In this document: piece by piece, positions 53,601 through 60,735 of the stretch
Layout of the letters: each line of letters opens with the position of its first letter
Numbering within the stretch: position 1 is the first letter of the stretch
Source of the DNA: an uncultured Treponema sp.
GTDB lineage: Bacteria > Spirochaetota > Spirochaetia > Treponematales > Treponemataceae
Reading direction: 5' to 3'
DNA length: 62,168 bases
NCBI GenBank assembly: GCA_905372235.1
Contig: CAJPOF010000005.1
Location: 1-62,168, forward strand
Program-made: the position numbers and the translations under genes
Notes under the pieces: generated by a model
The model's input: only the letters and a program-made list of their open reading frames with translations
Told to the model about the DNA's origin: nothing
The model's database searches: none

Positions 53601-53848
53601 TCATCATAGCAAAACTTTCGGGAAAGCCCGGACTCTTACGGACAACGGTTTCTTTAAAGAAAAGCGGAATTTTCGGAAAGGAAGAAGAATCCCTTACCGA
53701 TGCGGAACAGCATGCACAAAACTACAGCGAAAAAGACTTGGTAAAAAAAGTCCTTTCCGATATGCGCATGATGGCAATGTCGCTGCATGACAGGGAACTT
53801 GCCGCCGGCCTTGAGCGGCTGGGAAAAGAAGCCGAAGAAAAACTCTAA
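50648..53848 (+). CDS. Large TPR-repeat protein with an acidic disordered middle
   Basis: A 1066-residue protein in three parts. Residues 1-455 are about a dozen TPR repeats (for example AEVNYNLGFTYKLMGKTQEAITCFE). Residues about 465-900 are low-complexity and strongly acidic, rich in Glu, Asp, Ser and Asn, with an alanine/lysine helical patch (EKAEKAAEKAWEAAQTAADA). The last 140 residues form a helical domain (YETLLNQVSQILPLVENMLI ... MRMMAMSLHDRELAAGLERLG). There is no signal peptide, so it should be cytoplasmic. The ATG follows AGGAG. I do not recognise a specific family beyond TPR; a scaffold role is inference. Confidence 0.85.
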   Translation: MEEKEVVLKRAKNAVLSRDFSLALRIYDSLLKEEPDNKEYLSCVGNIYEKTNSDAKALGYFQRIIKNSPNDFDALNHIGGIFRRLKMYNEAVIVLKKALATGKDTAEVNYNLGFTYKLMGKTQEAITCFESAITENPVDALAYNQLGLIYFRSGDFRKSITIYKTGLQIDTNHPILQYNLAKSYEAVNEIVNASSAYESALKAKPGWVDAAKDYASLLLKEHRAKAAFGLVKKLLELHHGRNDLTLLLGKVYFAQNDYIKAEETLNGYIHKNPHDASAFALIAEIYEAQKKYKEAEEAIAKAQSLCHEEDILNITELEVKILLSAENYEDAYSKLVLISDNKASPSSLDLQGQMAICTGKEEILDRLRAKIIGLNKDYLQFYTNWGFRFMQKGKYREARKYFRKHISFDRKSLMTWLYLGMVEEKLGALESAAEDYMMVLNIDSTDVIAKERLTKLSDHIQDTAPEEDQSDYDELLDVTPEIPENSETAESEETEKNASENQNEKSARKSNEQSLAKVSKEEDANILHIDGSKISAFDEEQKSLSQKLLEGEELSDFGYVMPEEKTEEDKKTEQFITNPKDSGSDSQIDFQNKEAIEDERKKDSAYEDNILKDEDDNSFNKNLSENDNPTSDFSNGNTEEENISESVADSAASGNGGTSTEQFPENEAQGDDKLLDYSQNAPAGKTSSPSQENSTVSDMPISDGEDEIPPLGNDIFSDNDLESDDFSSERENSVPSSKTPSQSSEKFSATQESKSDTSGSSEQNDSATEKKFNDVLEKAEKAAEKAWEAAQTAADAASTVDKAEDFINQMTEDATKKLQDVAEDIQNRLEESSFSKELTNNEDNVNPAPDTPPEDEAKNPSGEQDAFGKALNSDEEPKCAFSAIGSENEENFSSKNDISNPQAESEPDANEELFLSAKLTPYETLLNQVSQILPLVENMLINKEDAAKFSKEVALFNSIKEMSASLPAELKEDFMTGRMRILLDFIIAKLSGKPGLLRTTVSLKKSGIFGKEEESLTDAEQHAQNYSEKDLVKKVLSDMRMMAMSLHDRELAAGLERLGKEAEEKL

Positions 53849-53883
53849 GCCTTAAAGTCGTAAAATAAAAGAGCGAAAACAAT

Positions 53884-55542
53884 ATGGCAAAAGAAAGAAA
53901 AAACCTTGTGAAGAGCGGTCTTGCTCTTTCTCTTATGACCTTCGCCTCAAGAATCATGGGGCTTGTCCGTGAAATGACAAAAGCCACATTCTTAGGCACA
54001 AGCGCATACGCAGACGCATTCGGCATAGCGTTTATGATTCCGAACCTTTTCAGGCGGCTGTTTGCGGAAAACAGTGTCTCCGTGGCGTTCATTCCGACAT
54101 TCAGAGGTTATGTCGAAGACGAAAACTCAGCGAATAAAAACCAACGGCGCATAATACACGAAAAGACGCAGACATTCATATCGTCCACCCTCACGCTGGT
54201 ATCGTTCCTTACCGCATGCGTGGTAGTGCTGGGAATTATTCTATCCCGCTTAATAGTCCCGATTTTCTTTAGGGAAGATGCGAGTGCAATCGTACTTAAC
54301 GAAGCTACTCTGCTTACAAGAATAATGTTCCCGTATCTTTTTGTGATTTCAGTGGCGGCGTTCTTTCAAGGAATCCTGAACGGAAGCAACATATTCGCCC
54401 CGTCAGGATTCACGCCAGTGCTTTTCAATGCAATAGTCGTCCTTATAACATATACGCTCACACCCCAACTGGTAAAAGCCCAAGGAATGAGCGAAAACCT
54501 TCCCTACGAAGCCCTTGCCGCACGAGCGATGAGTTTCGGAGTCATAACGGGAGGATGTGTTCAGGCGCTGTTCCAATGGCCCTTTGTGCGGAAAACGGGC
54601 TGGAAAACCACTCTCACAGGACTAAGAAAATCATTCACCAATCAGGGAACAAGAAAAGTCGTAGCCCTTATAATCCCCACTATAGTCGGAATGGCAGCGT
54701 ACCAACTGAACGACGTGGTATCCACAGCGGTCGCAGGAAAGATTGCAACAGGAACGGTCGCAAGCCTGCAATATTCACTAAGACTGCAAGAACTCATACT
54801 GGGAATCTTTGCCGTATCTATAGGAACGGTGATTCTGCCCGACCTTTCGTCCTTGGCAAAAAGACAGGAATGGGAAGGATTCAACAAAATGTTAATGCAG
54901 GCGATAAAAATAATCACGCTCATAACTGTTCCCGTAACCTTTTATTCGCTTGTGGCAGGAAAAGAACTTATCTCAATCGTATATAAAAAGGGAAGTTTCG
55001 ACGAAAACTCTGTAGCACAGACACTATCTGTCTTCAGATTCCACATAGCAGGACTTTTTTTCATTGCCTCTAACAGAATAATAACGCCGGCATTCTATTC
55101 CCAGTCGAACACTAAACTTCCAACGATGGCAGGAATCGCAAGCATGATTTTCAACATGATCCTTGCCATAGCGTTCGCCTTTCCGATGAAAGGTCCGGGA
55201 ATAGCCCTTGCGCTCTCAATTTCAAGTGCCCTTAATACAGTCCTTTTGTTCATCTTTATGAAAAAGATGCCTTCTATGGAGTACGGGAAAATCGCAAAAG
55301 GCATGGCTATTTATGCTCTCAAGATGATTTTGTTCGCAGCGATTGCAACAGTCCCCACATACATTTCCCGCCCTCACCTTCTAAAACTATTCGAAGGACA
55401 AAACCGCTTTCTTTCATTCGGAATTCCTATAATTGCAATGGCTGGCATATTTTTTGTAACGGGAACGATTCTTCTGCTGATTTTCAGGGACAAGACCGCA
55501 CTTTCCTTTGTAGAAAAAATAAAAGGAAGAGTCGGGAAATAA
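53884..55542 (+). CDS. murJ: Lipid II flippase MurJ (MviN)
   Basis: A 552-residue inner-membrane protein with about fourteen helices that flips the peptidoglycan precursor lipid II. The N-terminal SGLALSLMTFASRIMGLVREMTKATFLG and NLFRRLFAENSVSVAFIPTF are the MurJ signature, with the conserved arginines of the central cavity. Length is normal. It starts 35 bases after the TPR gene stop on the same strand; the ribosome site is weak (GAGCG). The LamG-TPR-murJ order suggests an envelope-linked operon, which is inference. Confidence 0.94.
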   Translation: MAKERKNLVKSGLALSLMTFASRIMGLVREMTKATFLGTSAYADAFGIAFMIPNLFRRLFAENSVSVAFIPTFRGYVEDENSANKNQRRIIHEKTQTFISSTLTLVSFLTACVVVLGIILSRLIVPIFFREDASAIVLNEATLLTRIMFPYLFVISVAAFFQGILNGSNIFAPSGFTPVLFNAIVVLITYTLTPQLVKAQGMSENLPYEALAARAMSFGVITGGCVQALFQWPFVRKTGWKTTLTGLRKSFTNQGTRKVVALIIPTIVGMAAYQLNDVVSTAVAGKIATGTVASLQYSLRLQELILGIFAVSIGTVILPDLSSLAKRQEWEGFNKMLMQAIKIITLITVPVTFYSLVAGKELISIVYKKGSFDENSVAQTLSVFRFHIAGLFFIASNRIITPAFYSQSNTKLPTMAGIASMIFNMILAIAFAFPMKGPGIALALSISSALNTVLLFIFMKKMPSMEYGKIAKGMAIYALKMILFAAIATVPTYISRPHLLKLFEGQNRFLSFGIPIIAMAGIFFVTGTILLLIFRDKTALSFVEKIKGRVGK

Positions 55543-55566
55543 AACAAAAGGCGAAAGATTTTCCCG

Positions 55567-55595
55567 TTGCAGGTGCGATTTATTCGTGTTATGGT
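55567..55595 (+). promoter_or_regulatory. Promoter of the PfkB-type kinase gene
   Basis: TTGCAG (55567-55572), 17 bases, then TATGGT (55590-55595) preceded by TGT. Nine bases remain before the ATG at 55605, so the leader would be very short; GGTGGA overlaps the -10 and could act as a ribosome site only if transcription starts further up. Confidence 0.45.
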
Positions 55596-55604
55596 GGATT
55601 CGCT

Positions 55605-56498
55605 ATGAACATTCTTGTATCGGGACTTATAAACATCGAGACGACGGTCAAAATCCCTTCTTTTCCTATAAATTATTCGCCTATTGAGTTTTCGTTTTTC
55701 GGCGTGAATTCGGGCGTTGCGGGCGTAGGCTACAACATCGCAAAAGCGTTGACGGTTCTTGGCGACAATGTGCAGTTATTTTCGTTTACCGGAAACGATA
55801 TGGAAAGCGACTTTATATTTTCGGAACTCAATAAAGACGGAATCTCCGCAAATCACATAGAAAGAATTCTAAAGGCGACTCCCGTAAGCGTGATTTTTTA
55901 TGACGAGAGCGCAAGACGAAAGATTTACTGCGACCTTAAAGACATTCAGGATGTTCAGCCGGACATTTCTTTCATAAAAAAACGGATCGAAAAAACGGAT
56001 ATCGTTGCGGCTTGCAATATAAATTTCAGCCGTCCGATTTTAAGAGCTGCTAAAGAATGCGGAAAAACGATTGCGACCGATGTTCATGTTCTTTCAAGTG
56101 TGGACGACGCATACAACCGCGAATTTCTTGAATACGCCGACATCGTTTTTTTAAGCGACGAAAATATTCCCTGCCCAAGAGAAGATTTCTTGACTTCGCT
56201 GAAAAACGCATACGGAATGAAAATAATCGTTTTAGGCTGCGGTGCGGACGGTGCTATGCTTTACGAACGGGAAAAAGATAAAATAGTTCACTTTCCGGCG
56301 ACAAAGCCCGAACGGATTGTAAATACCGCAGGCGCAGGCGATGCGATTTTTTCGTGCTTTATCCATTTTTACGCAGACGGTCTTTCCGCAGAATCCGCGT
56401 TGCAATACGCCCAGCGTTTTGCCGCAATAAAAATCGGCACGGATGGAGCTGCGAAAGGCTTTGTCGATGAAACTACACTAAAAAACATTAAGTTATAG
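55605..56498 (+). CDS. PfkB/ribokinase-family sugar or nucleoside kinase
   Basis: A 297-residue ATP-dependent kinase. The second PfkB signature with the catalytic base appears as NTAGAGDAIFSCFIHFYADGLS, and the first as GGxG-like NSGVAGVGYNIAKALTVLG near residue 40; both are intact. Substrates in the family are ribose, fructose phosphates, adenosine and others, and nothing here points to one. Length is typical. It lies 62 bp after murJ with its own promoter, and 285 bp ahead of cas9. Confidence 0.87.
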   Translation: MNILVSGLINIETTVKIPSFPINYSPIEFSFFGVNSGVAGVGYNIAKALTVLGDNVQLFSFTGNDMESDFIFSELNKDGISANHIERILKATPVSVIFYDESARRKIYCDLKDIQDVQPDISFIKKRIEKTDIVAACNINFSRPILRAAKECGKTIATDVHVLSSVDDAYNREFLEYADIVFLSDENIPCPREDFLTSLKNAYGMKIIVLGCGADGAMLYEREKDKIVHFPATKPERIVNTAGAGDAIFSCFIHFYADGLSAESALQYAQRFAAIKIGTDGAAKGFVDETTLKNIKL

Positions 56499-56640
56499 AG
56501 GGAAAATGAAGCCTTGGGCTGTAAAAAAGTAACTGACTTTTGAAACAAACTTGAAGAGATTTTTTAGCAGACAGCAGGCGATTGCGTCTGAAAAAAGATT
56601 TCGATAGTCGCCATTCGACCGCTCAAAAATACAAAACTTG

Positions 56641-56649
56641 TGATATAAT
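56641..56649 (+). promoter_or_regulatory. Extended -10 promoter likely driving cas9
   Basis: TGA followed by a perfect TATAAT matches TGnTATAAT exactly; the -35 region is poor. Transcription from about 56656 would give cas9 a leader of about 128 bases that is the exact antisense of the tracrRNA. Confidence 0.5.
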
Positions 56650-56650
56650 G

Positions 56651-56721
56651 AAAAAGTCCCACAAGATGCGGGACTGTAGTCAAATGACTTCGGCATTTAG
56701 CCTTATTGTGATTTGATTTCT
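56651..56721 (-). ncRNA. tracrRNA of the type II CRISPR-Cas system
   Basis: On the minus strand the sequence starts with an anti-repeat (56705-56721) that pairs at all 17 positions with bases 1-17 of the CRISPR repeat at 62117-62152 (15 Watson-Crick, two G-U). It then shows AAGGC-TAAAT-GCC, a nexus hairpin (56692-56702), a second hairpin AGTCA/TGACT (56678-56689), and a terminator AGTCCC/GGGACT with a T-run (56651-56675). This order is that of known tracrRNAs. Beyond base 17 the similarity to the repeat falls to scattered matches. Its predicted start coincides with the first anti-repeat base. It would guide crRNA loading into Cas9 and processing by RNase III. Confidence 0.9.
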
Positions 56722-56727
56722 GCGTTC

Positions 56728-56756
56728 AGCATAACATTGCCTGCGATTTTCTGCAA
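56728..56756 (-). promoter_or_regulatory. Promoter of the tracrRNA
   Basis: On the minus strand TTGCAG (56751-56756), 17 bases, then TATGCT (56728-56733) preceded by TGT (extended -10). The start would fall about seven bases later, at or next to 56721, the first base of the anti-repeat. Confidence 0.6.
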
Positions 56757-56783
56757 GCACAATTTTTTTTTAATGAGGATTTT

Positions 56784-59700
56784 ATGAAAACTCTCGGACT
56801 TGATATAGGAACAAATTCGATTGGTTGGGGAATTGTTGACGAAGCTGCAGGCAAAATAGAAGATTGCGGAGTGTACATTTTTCCTGAGGGCGTAAAAAAA
56901 GAAAAAGGAAACGAAAGTTCAAAAGCGGCGGAGAGGACTGGTTTTCGTCTTGCAAGAAGGTTAAAATTCAGAAGAAAACTTAGAAAATACGAGACGCTAA
57001 AAGTCCTCATCAAAAACAAAATGTGTCCGCTAACTACCGAAGAACTTGAAAAATGGCGAAGACAAAAAATATATCCGACTTCGAGAGATTTTTTAAACTG
57101 GTACAGAACGGATGAACTAAAAAACTGGGAACCATATTTTCTCAGAAAAAAATGCGTTGAGCAAAAAGCGGAGCCGTATGAAATTGGGCGCGCGTTGTAC
57201 CACCTTGCCCAGCGGCGCGGATTTCTAAGTAACAGAAAAGAGACTACAAAAGCGTCGGAAGGAGAAGTTTCAAAAAGCATAGGCAAGCTTTCCGAGGATA
57301 TGAAAGACAGGACTCTCGGTCAATATTTTTACAAACTAAAGCAATCCGGCGAAAAAGTTCGAGGAAAATACACATCGAGAAAAGAGCATTACGAAAAAGA
57401 ATTCAACAGAATATGTGAGGTTCAGGGCTTTTCGGAGGAATTAAAAAACGATTTGTACAGGGCTATTTTCTTTCAGAGAAAACTTAAATCACAAAAATTT
57501 CTTGTAGGAAAATGTACCTTTGAACGAAATAAGCCCCGCGCTCCTATTTCTCATTTTGAGTTTGAAGAATTCAGGATGCTCTCGTTCATCAATTCAATAA
57601 AACTTGCAAAAAATTCTTGTGAAGATGAAAAAAACGATTTTGAATTTCTTACGGACGAAGAAAAGGCTCTTATAATGCCTCTGTTTTTTAGAATTTCAAA
57701 ACCGTCATTTCAGTTTGCGGACATAGAAAAAAAATTAAAAGGCAAAAATGAGTTTTGGAAATTCAACTACAGAAAAGAGACGAACGTTTCCGGATGTCCT
57801 GTCTGCACAGGATTAAAAAATATTTTCGGCGATAATTCTTCCAATGAAAGCTGGAAAGTCAAAAAAATCGGACAATACGATATGTGCGACATTTGGCACG
57901 TTCTTTTTGATTTTGACGATGAAGAAAAACTTCTGGAATTTGCAAAAGAAAAACTTCTTTTGGACGATGAAAAAGCAAAAAACTTCTGTAAAATCAAAAT
58001 TCAGCAGGGATACGCGAATTTGAGCCTCAAGGCTATCAGAAAAATAAATCCGTTTTTACGAAAGGGCTACATATATTCGACAGCGGTTTTTCTTGCAAAC
58101 ATACCGACAATGATTGGAAAAAACGCATTTTTACAAAACGAAGAGGAAATCGAAAATTCTGTAAAAAATATAATCGGGACGCTAAAAGACAAAAACAATA
58201 TAATCATTCTTGCAAATCGCTGTCTTGAATCTGCGTTCAAAGATAAAGACAATGATTTCAGGTTTGAAGAATGGGACAAATCGGTTGTGGAAAATTCCGC
58301 ACAGGACTTGTTTGGAAAGAAAAAGTGGAACGAATATGGCGAAGAAAAACGTAAAGACATAATCTTGCAAGTTTCCAAAAAAGTTGAAGACAATTTGAAA
58401 ATCGCCGTCGGGAAAAATCCAAACGACTACAAATATCAGCTTTTGCGCACTGACGACTTGATTTTGGACTACCTCAATCAAAAAGGATTTACTATAAAGG
58501 GAAAACTTTATCACCCAAGCGACACGGATTACAATTTTGAAACACCTGTTCAAGCCGACGATGGAAAAACATATCTTGCCTCGCCGCGCTCGCAAAGCGT
58601 CAAAAATCCTGTTGTGATGAGAGCATTGCACCAACTCCGTAAACTTGTGAACTATCTTATAAAAACCGGAAAAATTGACAGCTCTACAAAAATAAATGTG
58701 GAGCTTGCGAACGAGGTAAACGACAAAAACCAGCGGAAGGCGCTCGAAGAATTTGTGAGGGCGAACGAAAAAAATAATGCTGACGCAAAAAAGAAAATAG
58801 AAGAACTTTGCGTCGAGGCAGGATTTAATATTGTTCCGACTGATTCTGACATCAAAAAATTCAGGCTCTGGCAGGAGCAAAATGAAACATGCCCTTACAC
58901 GGGAAAGCACATAAGTTTTACAGACTTGTTCGGACCGCTTCCCAAATTCGACTTTGAGCATACGATTCCAAGAAGCCTTTCTTATGACGATTCCCTTGAA
59001 AACCTTACACTTTGCGACAGCGAATTCAACCGAAACATAAAAAAGCAAAAACTTCCTTCGGAACTTCCGAATTTTGAAGAAATAAACAAGCGGTTCCAAA
59101 AATTTTATGAGGACAAAATCGACAACTGCTTGAGAATAATTGAACTCAACACAAAACGAGGAGGCTCATACGAAGACCCTGCCGCCAAAGATTTAAGAAT
59201 CGTAAAAAAGCACAAGGCAGAGTACGAGCTTAACTATTACAAAGGAAAATTAAGGCGTTTTTCAGCGACAGAAGTTACTTCAGGTTTTAAGCACAGTCAA
59301 CTAAATGACACTCGCATCATCACAAAATTTTCCCTTTCGTATTTGAAGGGAGTTTTTGGCTATGTTCAGCCTGTAAAAGGTTCTATGACAGACACTTTTA
59401 AAAGGCAGTGGGGTTTGATAGAGCGAGATGAGGTAAAAGACCGCTCAAACCATATACATCACACTGTGGATGCTTTGACAATCGCCTGCATAAACCGTGG
59501 AAAATTCAATCTGCTGTCGGAGGCAATCAAGAACAGCTCTGACGGAAAGCATCTGAAATTTCCAAAACCGTGGGAGACGTTTGACACCGACGTTTTGAAC
59601 GCCGTTCGATATATAACCCCGAAATATTTTTCGGATGAAAACTCGTTGAGACAGACAAAGAAAATCATGCGAAATCGGGATGGAAAGCCTGTTTTGAAAA

Positions 59701-60569
59701 ACGGAAAAACAGTCTTTATTCAGGGGGCGACCGCGCGAGGTTCTTTGCACAAGGACACTTTCTATGGCTGCATAAAAACCGTTTCCGAAAAGAACGGAAA
59801 ATCCGAGATGATATTTGTGCAAAGAATTCCTGTTTCAACATTGGACGAAAAAAGTGCGGAGAAAATAATCGACAAGGGAATAAAAGAGACTTTTAAAAAG
59901 AATCTTTCAGACGGAATACAAACGCTGCAAGAGATTCAAACTGACGGAATCCTGTTGCCGTTTAAAAAGGACGGAAGAGATGTTTTTGTAAAACGAGTGA
60001 GAATAAAGGCTCAGCCGACTTCGCCGATTACTTTGAAAGAGCACCACAATGTGATTTCAAAAAATCCTAAAGACTACAAGCAAAACTATTATGTCGTAAA
60101 TGACGAAAACTATCTTCTTGCGATTTACAGGGAAAAAGCCGAAAAAGGAAAGGATGTTTCAGCTCATGAACTTTGCAATTTGCTTGACGCTGTAAAAAGC
60201 AGACAAAACAAGTCTGAACTCTACCCTGATTTTAAAGAAAAAAAAGGCATCAACCTGAAATTGTACAAGGTCTTAAAAATCGGAAAAATCGTGATTCTTC
60301 AAAACGACGTTCAGGAAGATGTGTTCGCTTTGCCTAAAGAAAAACTTTGGAAGCGCCTGTACAGAATCGCAGGGCTTGCAACTTCAGGAAATGATATTCA
60401 CATAAAACTTGTCCACATCATAAGCGCAAAACCTTGGGAATACATGAAAGGTGAAAAAGATTTGAATGCAGGGATAGAATGTCTTCGTTATTTACAATCA
60501 AATTTCAAGGGACTTGTTGAAGGACAGGACTTTACAGTTTCACCTGTTGGAGAAATCATACGGAAGTGA
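56784..60569 (+). CDS. cas9: CRISPR-associated endonuclease Cas9 (type II-C)
   Basis: A 1261-residue RNA-guided double-strand nuclease. RuvC-I is GLDIGTNSIGWGIVDE (D7), then an arginine-rich bridge helix (AERTGFRLARRLKFRRKLRK, about 52-71), a long recognition lobe, RuvC-II INVELANEVND (E640), HNH with NETCPYTGKHI and FDFEHTIPRS (catalytic H726) and NLTLC, RuvC-III HIHHTVDALTIAC (H893, D896), and a C-terminal PAM-interacting region. All catalytic residues are present. It is longer than compact II-C enzymes (about 1000-1100). No csn2 or cas4 is seen up to the array, hence II-C. GAGGA precedes the ATG. A strong terminator follows, so cas1-cas2 need their own promoter. Confidence 0.97.
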   Translation: MKTLGLDIGTNSIGWGIVDEAAGKIEDCGVYIFPEGVKKEKGNESSKAAERTGFRLARRLKFRRKLRKYETLKVLIKNKMCPLTTEELEKWRRQKIYPTSRDFLNWYRTDELKNWEPYFLRKKCVEQKAEPYEIGRALYHLAQRRGFLSNRKETTKASEGEVSKSIGKLSEDMKDRTLGQYFYKLKQSGEKVRGKYTSRKEHYEKEFNRICEVQGFSEELKNDLYRAIFFQRKLKSQKFLVGKCTFERNKPRAPISHFEFEEFRMLSFINSIKLAKNSCEDEKNDFEFLTDEEKALIMPLFFRISKPSFQFADIEKKLKGKNEFWKFNYRKETNVSGCPVCTGLKNIFGDNSSNESWKVKKIGQYDMCDIWHVLFDFDDEEKLLEFAKEKLLLDDEKAKNFCKIKIQQGYANLSLKAIRKINPFLRKGYIYSTAVFLANIPTMIGKNAFLQNEEEIENSVKNIIGTLKDKNNIIILANRCLESAFKDKDNDFRFEEWDKSVVENSAQDLFGKKKWNEYGEEKRKDIILQVSKKVEDNLKIAVGKNPNDYKYQLLRTDDLILDYLNQKGFTIKGKLYHPSDTDYNFETPVQADDGKTYLASPRSQSVKNPVVMRALHQLRKLVNYLIKTGKIDSSTKINVELANEVNDKNQRKALEEFVRANEKNNADAKKKIEELCVEAGFNIVPTDSDIKKFRLWQEQNETCPYTGKHISFTDLFGPLPKFDFEHTIPRSLSYDDSLENLTLCDSEFNRNIKKQKLPSELPNFEEINKRFQKFYEDKIDNCLRIIELNTKRGGSYEDPAAKDLRIVKKHKAEYELNYYKGKLRRFSATEVTSGFKHSQLNDTRIITKFSLSYLKGVFGYVQPVKGSMTDTFKRQWGLIERDEVKDRSNHIHHTVDALTIACINRGKFNLLSEAIKNSSDGKHLKFPKPWETFDTDVLNAVRYITPKYFSDENSLRQTKKIMRNRDGKPVLKNGKTVFIQGATARGSLHKDTFYGCIKTVSEKNGKSEMIFVQRIPVSTLDEKSAEKIIDKGIKETFKKNLSDGIQTLQEIQTDGILLPFKKDGRDVFVKRVRIKAQPTSPITLKEHHNVISKNPKDYKQNYYVVNDENYLLAIYREKAEKGKDVSAHELCNLLDAVKSRQNKSELYPDFKEKKGINLKLYKVLKIGKIVILQNDVQEDVFALPKEKLWKRLYRIAGLATSGNDIHIKLVHIISAKPWEYMKGEKDLNAGIECLRYLQSNFKGLVEGQDFTVSPVGEIIRK

Positions 60570-60615
60570 GATTTTTCCAGAGAGGAAGATTCCCGAATAA
60601 GAATGTAAAACTTTG

Positions 60616-60664
60616 CTTACGAAAAAATCCCCCGACAAAAAGCGTCGGGGGATTTTTTCGTAAG
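60616..60664. terminator. Bidirectional terminator between cas9 and cas1
   Basis: Perfect 21-bp arms (60616-60636 and 60644-60664) around a seven-base loop. The G+C-rich core CCCCCGAC/GTCGGGGG is flanked by an A-run and a T-run, so it can stop transcription in both directions. Confidence 0.9.
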
Positions 60665-60700
60665 ATACGTCAACGAGAACCTTCCTCCCAAAAATAAAAC

Positions 60701-60729
60701 TGAACATATCGTTTTTTCAAGCCGATACT
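60701..60729 (+). promoter_or_regulatory. Possible promoter of cas1-cas2
   Basis: TGAACA (60701-60706), 17 bases, then GATACT (60724-60729), six bases before the cas1 ATG. Both hexamers match consensus at four of six positions. There is no Shine-Dalgarno before cas1, which fits a leaderless start. Confidence 0.35.
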
Positions 60730-60735
60730 TAAAGT

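Noticed and set aside
56656..56783. tracrRNA on the plus strand
   Set aside because: The plus strand resembles the repeat itself rather than its complement; only the minus strand gives an anti-repeat followed by nexus, hairpin and terminator.
58182..59099. 305-residue open frame on the minus strand inside cas9
   Set aside because: Antisense shadow of cas9 with low-complexity composition and no start signals.
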